From: Bacillota bacterium
GTDB lineage: Bacteria > Bacillota > Clostridia > TANB77 > UBA1234
Assembly: GCA_016280725.1 (NCBI GenBank)
Contig: JAEEHF010000085.1
Coordinates: 1 to 64,000 of the forward strand
Direction: 5' to 3'
DNA: 64,000 bases
Position numbers and translations under genes: made by a program. Positions 1-9,800 of this stretch are shown one piece after another; position 1 is the stretch's first letter, and each line of letters starts with the position of its first letter. The notes under the pieces are model-generated. The model did not search any database and was not told the origin of the DNA. It saw nothing but the letters and a program-made list of their open reading frames with translations.

Positions 1-204
1 ATTTGGAGCCTTTTTTCAATTTTTATACTCCCTCCCCCCAATCGATCATCAAAAGTTTGACTTTTTTTAAAAATATTTTTTGTATCTAGAATAAAAATAT
101 TGTTTCGATCAAAAAGTTACAAAATTTTTCAAAAATTTTTCAAAATTTTTAATAAAAACTATAATTTAAAAAGTAATACAATTTAGAATTACCGCCATGA
201 TGGT

Positions 205-246
205 GGGTAGGGATAGGGGATAGGGTGGTAGGGGGGTGGTAGGGGG
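205..246 (+). other. G-quadruplex-forming G-tract cluster
   Basis: Six G-runs of three or more (205-207, 210-212, 216-219, 223-225, 231-236, 242-246) are separated by 2-5 bases, which satisfies the usual G3N1-7 quadruplex rule several times over. It stands out in AT-rich DNA. The minus (transcribed) strand is correspondingly C-rich. Confidence 0.75.
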
Positions 247-700
247 TATGCAACATACAGTATTAGTATACGATGTATACACTCGCATGCCATTACATGT
301 GACTAATGATAACAACATTGTACCATCATCTATGTTGTTACTATTCTTGTACATAGATTACGCAAATAGATACATTACTTATGCAAGTAATAACGTACTT
401 GTGTAGTAACTACATAAACACAATCTGTATCAAACTTCTCACGCTTTTGTCTAGCTATCTCTCAGAGCCTAAAGCTATATAAGCCATTAATACAGTATAG
501 TATTAGGCTGTATAGAATAGGTATTATAGAGACAGTGAAAAGTCTTTAAATATGACCCCTATATAGTAGTATACATACAAAGAATACATACTATTACCAT
601 AACTACTTAAAACAATGCTTTATGTATACATGTGCATAAAACCTCTAAATATGACCCTATATAGAGGGTCCGAAAAGCATAAAAACGGTTTTTAAAAGCG

Positions 701-775
701 ACTTCCTAAACTGTTTACATTAAAACTACTAAGAATATGACAATTCTTATAGCTTTTGCAAACAGTTTAGGAAGT
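701..775. other. 16-bp inverted repeat with nested hairpin
   Basis: ACTTCCTAAACTGTTT at 701-716 is perfectly inverted at 760-775. Inside the loop AAGAAT (731-736) is inverted at 743-748. The right arm runs into a T-stretch, so read on the plus strand it resembles a terminator; on the minus strand it lies beyond the last operon gene and could end that transcript. A cruciform within an origin is the alternative. Confidence 0.65.
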
Positions 776-991
776 TTTTTAAATTTTTGTATAAAAACCA
801 ACATTTTTACAACTTTTTAAAATATGACCCTATTGTTAGTAAGTGTTTATCGCTGTTAACGATAATACTTAACCTAAATATGACCCTACGCATACTGTTA
901 TGATGGTATCACAACAAATATGACCCTTTTTAAAACTGTAAAGATGTTATTGTGTTCTTATAGCTTTTAAAGATAGTATGAAAATATGACT

Positions 992-1309
992 CTATTTAGT
1001 TATGGGCTTAACTGGTACCCAGTTCTCATAATCATCTTCAGTAACTGCTTTATAGTTACCAGTTAAGTTTAATTTAACTATTTCAAATATAGCATCGTTA
1101 ATAGCTCTAGTATACTGTGCAGGGCTAATCTCTTCTGACACATTAGCTACTCGTGCTAAATATGCACTAGTATAGTACCCAAGGTGTACAACTCCATCTG
1201 GTTCTATATGCCAACCATTAGTTCTATCCCAAGCATCCCATTCATCATAGTTAGTAAAGGGATTCCATGGATTGTCAGTAGTAGTTAACATGTATATTGG
1301 CTCATCCAA
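992..1309 (-). CDS. Conserved small phage protein, unknown function
   Basis: Encodes 105 residues, acidic and aromatic-rich. The N-terminal part has the pattern TTTDNPWNPFTNYDEW followed by a YLARVA segment, which I recognise as a recurrent Firmicutes phage family without known function. The start is TTG at 1309, chosen because a GGGGG Shine-Dalgarno sequence sits 7 bases upstream and no ATG fits. It is the last gene of the RNA polymerase operon, 15 bases after that gene's stop. One AAATATGACCC repeat overlaps its ribosome site, so a protein bound there could affect its expression. Confidence 0.85.
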   Translation of the reverse strand: MDEPIYMLTTTDNPWNPFTNYDEWDAWDRTNGWHIEPDGVVHLGYYTSAYLARVANVSEEISPAQYTRAINDAIFEIVKLNLTGNYKAVTEDDYENWVPVKPITK

Positions 1310-1324
1310 AATATGACCCCCTTA

Positions 1325-4123
1325 CTATCCTCTTAGAATCTCATTAACCTTAGTAGTACTAATTCCAAGTGCGTCTGCTATTTCAGCTTGAGTATGTCCA
1401 GAAGCTCGCATCACTTTAGCTCTTGAAATAGTATTAATATTAATACTTCTATTAGTCTTGGGTAATGCAAGCTCTCTAACTCGATCTGCATCAGAAGCTG
1501 CTAATATAGCCTCAAGTCTAGTCTTATGTATTGCTCCAGCTTGTATAGCTTCCCATTGTCTATCAGTTATCTGAATATCGCTCTTTTTAGCGCCAGTACG
1601 TTCACGTGCTTCTCTAAGCGCTTGCTGCTTGATCTTGTTATAGGTGTCTTTATCTTCCTTTATCTCAGGATTTGCTCGAACTTTGGCTTTAACGACAGTA
1701 GAAGCTATAAGTTGTGATTGACGTTCCAATGGCTTATTCTTCTGTGCATTCTTATATGCACTATCTAATTCAGCAACTTCTTTAGAGTAAGCTTTACGAG
1801 CAGATGAAGAATATGGCACTGCTGTAGTAGCTAACGCTTCTTTTCTAGCTTGATTAGCAAGACTTTTCAACCTATTAGCGTGATCTGCATATATGTTCTC
1901 CATAAGGGTGCCCGATGAAAGAGCATATGCATCTTTTTCATCAGCCATTTTGGTCGTCTTAGTCTGAGCCTTTTTTATCTTTCCAGTATCTTCATACTTT
2001 CCAGTTTCTTTGTTCTTCTTTCGCTCAGAATATGTCCTACCGGTCTCTATATAGCGTCTTTCTCCAGTTCTCTTATCAGGTAATATCTCTTTACGTTCAT
2101 TAACTCGTTTTTCACCTTTTGCTTTAGATATTAATGTTGATGCACCAGATCTTGGACCACCTTGATATAGAGTTTTTAATTCAGATATACCATTTTCTCT
2201 AGCAGATCTTCTCCAATCAAGATTATGCTTTTCAGCGTCAATGACAACCATAGAATGTCTAACAGCACGAGCTAATTCGGCATTACTAGCACCTTTTATA
2301 GTCATGTCTGTAATCAAATTTGACACATTGCCCATTTCCTGTTGTTTATTAAAACCATTTTTCTTAGAGGTTTCAGGCATTCCAGGATATGCACGATATG
2401 CATCTTTTGGTTCAAAGTCCTTAAGACCTTTTAGCGGTCCTTGCGCTTTAAGATTAGTACCTTTTGTGGGAATAACCAATACTGTATCGCCGTCAAAGTC
2501 TGCACCTGATAATATAGCAGCCGTTTTAGCATTTATACCTACTGCATCAGGTGAATTTTTACCAATAACTTTTTTAGCAGGTTTAGAATTGTTATTTACA
2601 GTAAGTATAGGAATCTCAAAGCGACCAGCATGAGGATGTCGAACCAAAGCTACTTGTTCACCATTTCTATAATTGGGCGCATATATTTGATTCTCTTTTA
2701 GACCAGGAACTGGTAATATAACATGATTAGATTGTCGTGGTAAAGCAGCAGCTTTAAGATGCACTGCCGACGAATCACATTCATCTGCAAATTCGTTAAG
2801 CAATTTCTTTTTAACTGTTGGATTTGTTAAAGACATTATGTCATCAAATTCAGCTTTTTTAGCATCTGATGCTATTTTTAACTGCTGTTTAGCCATAGCA
2901 GGAGTTTGTTTAGATAAGAATTGAGAAGATAGTGTTGGAGCCCAAGTTTCCCAATCGCCTTCTTCATTAACTACATTTATAGCAGACAATTTCTTTTTAC
3001 CATTTTTATCTACATAATATCTTTGTGCTAATTTAAGGCTATTACTACCATCACCTTCAGTTTTAATAGTGGCGCCAAATGGATTATCCCAATCGACTTC
3101 GCCAGTTTGTTTATCTCTTTTCATAGGTTTGAGAACTGTATTATCTTTATCACCCATCATGGGAGTATTAGAATGCTTATTAGTGTTAAATATGACATCA
3201 ACACCTTTAGGCATGTTATCACTATATACTGCCATTCCTTTAAGATAATGAGTATCTCCAACATTTATACGAACTTGAGCATAATTTGCAGCTCCTAAGG
3301 ATATGTCATCTACTCCTCTACGAAGCTCGATAACACCATCTTTTTCTATACCTTTTCCGCCATCAGGTCCGACATCATCGGCATATCTTATTTTAACTCG
3401 CTTGGGATCTATACCAACAGGCTTTTCAAGTCCAAGCTTAGATCGTCCAGTATCAGAAGTTAAGTCATAAGGCGCATTTACTACACGAATATCTTGTAAA
3501 TTATTAGCAGCTTCAACCCACTCTGTATCAGGAGGACATAAAACTTTCACGGTTGTATCTTTACCTGTACCAGCTTGAGTAACTTTAATGTTATGTACTT
3601 TATAGCCTTCATTCTCTAGCTGTATAACAGCATTTTTAAGTACATACTGAGTAGTGCCCATATACTCTTCACTGCCACGGCCAACATCAATATAACCCCC
3701 ATTTTCAGCAAGGTTATTCTTTAATTCTTCAGCCAATATAGAAGTTCTATTAGCTCGTTCTTGAATATCTTCTTTAAGCAAATTACGTACTTGAGATTCA
3801 TTAATTCCCATACGTCTTGCTGCAGCTGATTGAGAATATCCTTTTTCGATAAGACGTTTAGCTTCTGCAACATCTTCTGCACGATTTTCAGATTTCGCTT
3901 TAGACATTGCAGCTATTAATTCATCTTTAGACATGCCCATACCGCGAGCTATTTCTGCATTAGTCATTCCTTGATGTCTTAAATCTAGTACATATGACCT
4001 AAATGCAGCATTCCGTTGATATGGATTATCTCCAGAACCCCAAGGATATCTTCCTGAATGTCGAGGAGTACCATAATGCATTAAAGAAGAATATGCCTCG
4101 TACTCTTTTTCGTCTACATCCAT
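1325..4123 (-). CDS. Single-chain two-barrel DNA-directed RNA polymerase (DFDGD) with helix-turn-helix segments
   Basis: Encodes 932 residues. ADFDGDTVLVIP at about 541-552 (Asp 542, 544, 546) matches the catalytic Mg-binding loop of the second double-psi barrel of beta-prime. About 45 residues earlier VRHPHAGRFEIP resembles the beta-prime NRQPTLHR motif that precedes NADFDGD. This places it in the YonO/crAss-phage/QDE-1-like superfamily of one-chain polymerases. Helix-turn-helix segments are visible near 47-75 and 91-118 and at the C-terminus (about 903-932, TQAEIADALGISTTKV). The N-terminus carries the tag-like HYGTPRHSGRYPWGSG (about 16-31), a phage motif reminiscent of the HHGIKGQKWG tag seen elsewhere in this window. 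AGGAGG precedes ATG. It overlaps the exonuclease gene upstream by 10 bases. It probably transcribes phage genes; whether it is packaged or made in the cell is open. Confidence 0.8.
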   Translation of the reverse strand: MDVDEKEYEAYSSLMHYGTPRHSGRYPWGSGDNPYQRNAAFRSYVLDLRHQGMTNAEIARGMGMSKDELIAAMSKAKSENRAEDVAEAKRLIEKGYSQSAAARRMGINESQVRNLLKEDIQERANRTSILAEELKNNLAENGGYIDVGRGSEEYMGTTQYVLKNAVIQLENEGYKVHNIKVTQAGTGKDTTVKVLCPPDTEWVEAANNLQDIRVVNAPYDLTSDTGRSKLGLEKPVGIDPKRVKIRYADDVGPDGGKGIEKDGVIELRRGVDDISLGAANYAQVRINVGDTHYLKGMAVYSDNMPKGVDVIFNTNKHSNTPMMGDKDNTVLKPMKRDKQTGEVDWDNPFGATIKTEGDGSNSLKLAQRYYVDKNGKKKLSAINVVNEEGDWETWAPTLSSQFLSKQTPAMAKQQLKIASDAKKAEFDDIMSLTNPTVKKKLLNEFADECDSSAVHLKAAALPRQSNHVILPVPGLKENQIYAPNYRNGEQVALVRHPHAGRFEIPILTVNNNSKPAKKVIGKNSPDAVGINAKTAAILSGADFDGDTVLVIPTKGTNLKAQGPLKGLKDFEPKDAYRAYPGMPETSKKNGFNKQQEMGNVSNLITDMTIKGASNAELARAVRHSMVVIDAEKHNLDWRRSARENGISELKTLYQGGPRSGASTLISKAKGEKRVNERKEILPDKRTGERRYIETGRTYSERKKNKETGKYEDTGKIKKAQTKTTKMADEKDAYALSSGTLMENIYADHANRLKSLANQARKEALATTAVPYSSSARKAYSKEVAELDSAYKNAQKNKPLERQSQLIASTVVKAKVRANPEIKEDKDTYNKIKQQALREARERTGAKKSDIQITDRQWEAIQAGAIHKTRLEAILAASDADRVRELALPKTNRSININTISRAKVMRASGHTQAEIADALGISTTKVNEILRG

Positions 4124-4686
4124 GCATCCTCCTCAGTTTTCATGTCTGTTATTAGTAGATCAAAGTCTCTAATTTTTTGCATAGTATGCAAAATATCTAC
4201 AGTTTCTGGAATATCTATTTCTATATCATCGAATTGATAGATACGAAGTTCTATATCCATAGAATGCGGATCCATGGCATACTCTAAACAGAATAAAGCA
4301 GTATAAATATATAGCTGCTTCATAGACGCAGGAGTAATACCAGTTTTAAGATCATGGATTCTAAGTTTTTTGTTCTTTTCTTGATAGGATATAGCATCAG
4401 CTGTACCAAAACAATTATCTGAAAAATATAGAATTTGTTCAGATTCCATGCGATAGCCGATAGCATCATTAACAAACATGTTTAATGTTTTACGAGTATT
4501 CGGAAGCTTTTGTTTTAGGTTTATGCATTGACTAGCAAAGTTATGAAGAATCGTTCCTCTATACTTTGCTTGCATGTTACGATATGACTCACATAATTTC
4601 TCGGAATCATAATTAAGCCATGAATATTTACTTGCTCCAAGGAATGCATGCTTACCTTCCAGATTTAAATGTTTGTTGAAGTTCAT
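4114..4686 (-). CDS. PD-(D/E)XK exonuclease, RecB/Cas4-like
   Basis: Encodes 190 residues. The pattern GTADAISY (near 93) followed by LRIHDLKTG and QLYIYTALFC matches the GxxD, (D/E)hK and QxxxY elements of RecB/Cas4-type nucleases. It probably works on DNA ends in replication, recombination or host DNA breakdown. It overlaps a VRR-NUC gene upstream and the RNA polymerase downstream, so all are co-transcribed. Its exact substrate cannot be read from sequence. Confidence 0.75.
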   Translation of the reverse strand: MNFNKHLNLEGKHAFLGASKYSWLNYDSEKLCESYRNMQAKYRGTILHNFASQCINLKQKLPNTRKTLNMFVNDAIGYRMESEQILYFSDNCFGTADAISYQEKNKKLRIHDLKTGITPASMKQLYIYTALFCLEYAMDPHSMDIELRIYQFDDIEIDIPETVDILHTMQKIRDFDLLITDMKTEEDAWM

Positions 4687-4951
4687 CTAATACCTCTTCC
4701 TTATTTTCAGGAGATATAAAACTGGCAAACGACATGTTACCAAATTTGTTAATATAATAATCCTGATTAGGTTGATGACGAGCATTAGAACTTCGCTTAC
4801 ATTCAAGCATCGCCCATTTATCATTATACAACACCAATAGATCTGGTATTCCTTGATAATATGACGAATCATTCTTCAACACCATACAACCCGGAAATAT
4901 CTTTTGCAATTCGTTAATTAGAGCGGATTGAAATTCACTTTCTTTTTTCAT
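4652..4951 (-). CDS. VRR-NUC domain nuclease
   Basis: Encodes 99 residues. It shows the VRR-NUC core: QGIPDLLVL followed by WAMLECKRS, giving the catalytic D..ExK arrangement. This family includes phage structure-specific and Holliday-junction nucleases. The start at 4951 is chosen because AAGGAAG lies upstream; the longer frame to 4981 has no ribosome site. First gene after the leader hairpin at 4990-5051, and it overlaps the next nuclease by 35 bases. Confidence 0.8.
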   Translation of the reverse strand: MKKESEFQSALINELQKIFPGCMVLKNDSSYYQGIPDLLVLYNDKWAMLECKRSSNARHQPNQDYYINKFGNMSFASFISPENKEEVLDELQQTFKSGR

Positions 4952-4989
4952 TACCGCACTTCCTTGAGAAAAAATGAGCAAACGTAATT

Positions 4990-5051
4990 CGTAAAAATAT
5001 AAGAGAGAATAGGACTAATAAATCTTTTCAGAATTATAAGGCCTATCTCTC
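4990..5051 (-). ncRNA. Leader hairpin with terminator-like tail (attenuator or small RNA)
   Basis: GAGAGATAGG (5042-5051) pairs with CCTATTCTCTC (5003-5013) through ten pairs and one bulge, followed by TTATATTTTT (4991-5002). It begins directly after the TATA box of the promoter at 5054-5079. It therefore looks like a very short terminated transcript or an attenuator ahead of the nuclease and RNA polymerase operon. Confidence 0.55.
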
Positions 5052-5053
5052 CT

Positions 5054-5079
5054 ATATAAGGCGTGGTTTTTTATGCGCG
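5054..5079 (-). promoter_or_regulatory. Phage-type promoter, RNA polymerase operon
   Basis: Upstream box CGCGCA (5074-5079), 14-base spacer, TTATAT box (5054-5059), then AGG. It is a weaker member of the 26-bp family (consensus TTCGCA-14-TATAAT) and overlaps the spacer next to the helicase stop codon. Confidence 0.5.
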
Positions 5080-5084
5080 GGCAT

Positions 5085-6302
5085 TTATGTCCGAATAAAT
5101 TTTAATGCATTAAAATTACGTTTAGATTTAAGAGCTAACAATATAGCATTGTCTATTGATGATTTGGATACAAACCGATAATAGTACAAATTTTTGTAAG
5201 TAGTATTTATTCTATCTATTCTTCCAGATGCTTGCTCCATAATTTTATATGAATAATTTAACGAATAAAATACGATAGCATTCGTAAGAACACAATTCCA
5301 ACCTTCCGAACCCGAATTATACTGAACTAAATATATCCAACGATCACTATCTGGAATCGAATCATGCCGATGTCCGTTTCTTTCAGCTATGACCGTACCT
5401 TTAGGAAGTAGTTCAGAATCATTAAGAGATCGTAATATTTCTAATTCACAATTTAAATTATAAAACACGATCAATCGTTTATGTTGTTTAACTAATTTAA
5501 GCAATGCATCGATCCGACTATCATCAGTATTAACAATTTTTCGTAAAATATGACAACATTGTCCAGCATCTCTAATTGGTTCATTAGTAAATGGATTCCA
5601 TCTATTTTTGTATGCAACATTGTAAATATCTTTGTCGAATGAAACTTCTATGTCATTAACATAGCGAACTGTTTGTCGATTATCTTTCATAATTACCCGA
5701 ATACTATCTCTATATCGCAGTAATGTATTAGTTCCTAAATATTTAACAATTTTAGGATATTTTGCAAATCGATCATATACAGCATGCTTTTTTAAAAACT
5801 CTGTTCGATTTTTATAAAAACCATTTGCAACAAAGACTGGAATATAATCGGACCATGTATCTCCAGGAGTAGCACTTAATAAAATCCAATCATTTCTTTT
5901 TGTCAACTTCTGAAAAACTTTAACCCATGCTCCAGAACCAACTACTCGTTGTTCATCAAATATAAAAAATGCTCCAGATACACCAACATACTTTTTAATG
6001 TTATTCCATGAATCTATAGTTACTGAAATAGAAGCTACACTGCACGATGAATCGGTTGATAAACCAAATCTAGCGCATTCATTATTCCAATCCAACGTAT
6101 CTCTTTTAAAGGCTGTGGTGATAATATACAACGACCTAGGTCGTAGAGGAGTAGATCGTTTTGAATAATCACCACAACATACTTTATTATAAAAATATGC
6201 TAATGCTGTAATAGACTTACCAGAGCCGACCCCACCAACTAAGATGGAGCCGGTTTTTAGTTTCTCTACAGCCTCTTCTTGCTCAGGTCGTAGCTGTATC
6301 AT
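5085..6302 (-). CDS. Superfamily 2 DNA helicase/translocase
   Basis: Encodes 405 residues with all main SF2 signatures: Walker A GGVGSGKS (about 23-30), a DEQR Walker B in place of DEAD/DEAH, motif III LSATPGDTW, and in the second lobe SGSEGWN with the arginine-finger motif QASGRIDR. It probably unwinds or remodels DNA during replication or recombination, next to nuclease, SSB and polymerase genes. AAGGG lies ahead of ATG. The terminator at 6350-6394 separates it from the SSB-like gene. Confidence 0.85.
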   Translation of the reverse strand: MIQLRPEQEEAVEKLKTGSILVGGVGSGKSITALAYFYNKVCCGDYSKRSTPLRPRSLYIITTAFKRDTLDWNNECARFGLSTDSSCSVASISVTIDSWNNIKKYVGVSGAFFIFDEQRVVGSGAWVKVFQKLTKRNDWILLSATPGDTWSDYIPVFVANGFYKNRTEFLKKHAVYDRFAKYPKIVKYLGTNTLLRYRDSIRVIMKDNRQTVRYVNDIEVSFDKDIYNVAYKNRWNPFTNEPIRDAGQCCHILRKIVNTDDSRIDALLKLVKQHKRLIVFYNLNCELEILRSLNDSELLPKGTVIAERNGHRHDSIPDSDRWIYLVQYNSGSEGWNCVLTNAIVFYSLNYSYKIMEQASGRIDRINTTYKNLYYYRFVSKSSIDNAILLALKSKRNFNALKFIRT

Positions 6303-6349
6303 AATACCCTTCTAAAGCTTCAGAATCAAATCTAAAGCCAGTAAATATC

Positions 6350-6394
6350 TTTTAGGGGTAGTTAAGCATAAAACACACCTAACTACCCCTAAAA
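6350..6394 (-). terminator. 15-bp stem terminator
   Basis: Fifteen bases at 6350-6364 are perfectly inverted at 6380-6394 with a 15-base loop. On the minus strand the stem is followed by GATATTT. It lies between the SSB-like gene and the helicase and probably ends or attenuates the replicase transcript. Confidence 0.7.
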
Positions 6395-6408
6395 TATCTT
6401 AAATCAGA

Positions 6409-6888
6409 TTATTCGTCCTCATCTTGATCTGGTACATCATAATACTTTGAAGCAAATGGATCTTCAACAACTGTAGCATAAATTGCTTGCAGATATGCAT
6501 TAACACCAGTATCACCATTTGGACGACGCCAACGATTAGGACGAATGACAATATCTATATTCTCATACTCATAATCGTCAAGCAAACCGATGTTTTGTTC
6601 ATTTAGCGATCGCTTAACATGCGAATTGATAAGCATAGCAATGGGAGCACGATACTTGTATCCTATATTGACCTTAATATAGCTAACTTGATCATATCCA
6701 TCACGAGGCTTAGTGGTTTTAACATTCATGCCATACTCAAGCGCTTGCTCAAGAGCTTCGCCCTCCAATATAACATTAAAGTTTCTCTCACCAGGATTAT
6801 TATATGGACCTGCTTCTCCCTTGAAATTGGTATAGAAAATAAACTTAGCATTGGGGATGTTAATGGTTGCAAAATTCTCTCGAGGCAT
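6409..6888 (-). CDS. Probable phage single-stranded DNA-binding protein
   Basis: Encodes 159 residues. Beta-rich sequence with the phage pattern NFKGEAGPYNNPGERNF, then YKYRAPIAMLI and a late block with VIRPNRW, ending in a very acidic tail (DVPDQDEDE). This pattern is common in gut phages beside replication genes and is usually taken as an SSB-type OB fold; the acidic tail fits an interaction tip. It lies 2 bases after the replicase stop with AAGGAG ahead of ATG. Inference rests on family resemblance plus position. Confidence 0.65.
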   Translation of the reverse strand: MPRENFATINIPNAKFIFYTNFKGEAGPYNNPGERNFNVILEGEALEQALEYGMNVKTTKPRDGYDQVSYIKVNIGYKYRAPIAMLINSHVKRSLNEQNIGLLDDYEYENIDIVIRPNRWRRPNGDTGVNAYLQAIYATVVEDPFASKYYDVPDQDEDE

Positions 6889-6890
6889 GT

Positions 6891-9800
6891 CTAATTCTCC
6901 TTAATCGATTTCAATAAAACCTCTGAAATATCAAAACCTATGTCACATAGGTCATGATCGTGTTGGAAGTGAGGACAATTATAACAATTATCTATAGTTA
7001 AATCGCCGCATGGCATACTCCATGGAATATCTTTATTGTCCTCGACAAACCAATAATAATCTCCAAACTTAGAGATATCTGCAATAGCATCGTCGACAAG
7101 ATTATCAAAATATGACTTATCAACAAATTGTTCTGTCTCAGTTCCTTTTACACTCTCTGCTTCAAAGAAACGATATCTTTTAGTTCCACTAGCATAAGAT
7201 AGTCGACCATCAGATTCAATGCGTTTAAGTTCTCCTCCACCATGACCACTTTGTATTGGACAGAAACATCCAGCACGTCCTATAAACACAGGCATACTTT
7301 CATCTGGACCAAGTCTTTCATTCATATCCAGATAAAATGCAGACTTAGTAGTCATAGTTATACAATAGTCCTCAAATTTTAGAGGTTCATGCGAGAATAT
7401 CTTTTTAAATACATATGGTTCTTGGAATTGTTTACCAGTTGCTGTCCACTTTCCAGGAGCTTGTGGAGATCTAACACTCTGTTTTCCAACAAACACAGCA
7501 TTATTAACCAAGCATATCTTCTCCCATTCGGCTTCTATTTCAAATGTATATCCATATTTTTGACCAAATTCATAAATAAAAGTTTCAATATCTGGTGTTG
7601 GATCAGCTACTTTTATAGAATCAGTTTTAATATGTACTACTGTAAAGCCTCTGCTTTCTACTTCATCTTGAAGAGTACGCATAAATAAAGCTCCACGAAG
7701 TGCTACAATATTATTTTTATTTCTACGATCCCTAAAAGGATTATCAAAAGTTGCTGATGTTAGACCGTATACTGAATTAATAGCAGTTTTCAAAGCATTT
7801 GACAAATCCTTAGCTTCATCTTTGTTTTTCAAATATCTTTTTAACTTGCCATTAAATAGTTTTCCAACAGATTCATAATCACCATGCTTAATAAACAAAC
7901 GAATATTTACAAGATCTTCGAAACGATCGGTATAATCTCCCAAATATCTTTCCATAATAATTGATCTAGGATGCATGGACGCAACATCATATGTTACACA
8001 ACGCTTATACATGCCAGGATTAGCATATACCCATCCGCCACGTCCGACATCATCCCCTCGATACATATTTTTGCCATTTTTATACTTATAGCCTGGAAAT
8101 TCTTCAGCAAGATCATACCAATTAAGTTTTGGTTTTTTCTCTTTGCCAAATATGATTCGAGTTGTCAAACTATTAGTAGAATCGTTAACAGTCATTCCGG
8201 CAATGTCAGCAAGAATTTCTCGAGCTCTAAAATCTCCGCTAAGATGATTAAAAACCGCTTCAGTAGATATGACATCATTGTCACAGTATTCAGCAACTAA
8301 ACCCCATTGGCTCTCATCAACTGGTTTATCCCATGGGAGACCTAGCTCTTGATGGTGTAGCCCAAGTTCAATTTCCCACTTTTTAAGGGATTTCTTATGT
8401 CCTGCTGATGCAAAATCATAAACATCAGTATATGACAAATTGTAAGCTTCACCAAATGTACTATGAACATTTTTGTCATTACTAATAATTCGTTGACTAA
8501 GTTGGTACAATTCTTCATTATTATAGCCAATATATCTAGCATACAAAATATGGTTATCATACCGCCTATTATTAAATCCAACGAGTTTAAATTTAAATAA
8601 GTCACCGATTTCTTCTGGAGTAGGATTAATCATTCGTACACAACTATCTGCTCCAGCATATTTCCAATTTACTAAAAATAGATTCGGAAATACCTCAACA
8701 TCGAAAAAGACCAAACGATCATCTGCATACCCGCCATCACCTGAAGAGCTTAATTCCTCAGATTTATATGGCATCTCACTAGCTATTCGCATGCAATATT
8801 CTGCTTGATGGGTGCTATTCATAGCAAATATCATAATAGCTTGTTTCATGTCTGATACATCATAAGACAAACCAGATTCTTTTGCTTCTACCAAAATATG
8901 ATTAATAAAATCAACACTTGGCTTAGTAGCACCAAATTCTTTTGATAAAGACCGTTTAATCAAATCTCGAAGCGCCCGCTCACTTTTAACCGCTTCATGA
9001 TTGATCACTTTCTTATTCTCCTTTCTTAATGGTAATCCACTTGATATCGTTCTTATAGGAATCTTATTACATTTGGTAAGTTGTCGTCTTAACGAACTTT
9101 TACCTTTAAAAACCTTAATCTCTATATCATCCGAATATATGGATCTAAGAAGATTTACATCACCACTATAAATATAATGGAGATGAAGACCAGCACCGCT
9201 TTTGCTAAACTCAGCATATGTTGGAGGCCAACAAGATGCTGCTTTTATGTTTAAACTTTCAGACTTTTCTCCAGTAATAGGATCTTTCAAATCAAAATCA
9301 ATAACGATATGATTCTCTGGCATAAGTACATAATGAAGGAAATGAGTGTTGAGCATCTTCAATGTACCGTTAACATTATCCCATTTTACAAAAGGCGTTC
9401 CTTGTTCATTAGCATATTGCGCTGGACAATCTCTGAGCTCATTATCTAATATGGACGATAAGCCAGCCTCATCTGTTAATTGTAACCATGGCGGTACATT
9501 CTCAGTATCTTCATCATCTACTATACGAATATCTTTTTTACCGTCAATCTTCCATGATAAAAACTCTCTATAATAATTATAGACATGTGTACCGTTAACT
9601 GTCGTATTTGGAATGAACTCTTTGAAATACTCTCTAAGCTCTTGTTTAAACTTATGTTTTGGCATCAAATATCTTAGTCCAGATTCAGTTGTAAATTCCT
9701 GAAACATAGCCCAAGCTCGTTTAAGAGTTACTCCGTTTTCTTCTTTAAAAGTAAAATATGACTCTTCTACAAAATTAAAGAAAATATCGGTACGTTCCAT

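Larger units (their letters stand above)
1..991. other. Non-coding end region, possible origin or control region
   Basis: About 1 kb with no credible gene on either strand, lying downstream of the leftward replication/transcription operon. It starts with A/T-rich low-complexity sequence, then a run of G-tracts (205-246), then seven AAATATGACCC-type repeats (the last at 1309) and a large stem-loop (701-775). Clustered directional repeats, AT-rich DNA and a G-quadruplex motif suggest a replication origin or a regulatory/segregation region. That role is inference; nothing in the sequence proves it. Confidence 0.55.
548..1319 (+). repeat. Seven AAATATGACCC directional repeats (iteron-like)
   Basis: Copies start at 548, 647, 820, 876, 916, 982 (GACTC variant) and 1309, all in the same orientation. 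Several continue into TATATAG. The copy at 647 runs into an inverted repeat GACCCT..AGGGTC. The copy at 1309 overlaps the ribosome site of the 992-1309 gene. Such directional clusters are typical of initiator-binding iterons or repressor/stoperator sites; which one applies is not decided by the sequence. Confidence 0.7.

Noticed and set aside
166-354. 62-codon minus-strand frame near the left end
   Set aside because: It runs through the G-tract/C-tract region, has Pro-rich low complexity and no ribosome site.
548-570. Resemblance of AAATATGACCCCTATATAG to a T7 promoter
   Set aside because: The match is loose, other copies lose the TATAG part, and no T7-type single-subunit polymerase is seen in the window.
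2241-2633. Plus-strand frames inside leftward genes (for example 2241-2633, 12390-12797, 14907-15389)
   Set aside because: They lie fully inside genes with strong protein signatures or ribosome sites on the minus strand and lack their own start signals.
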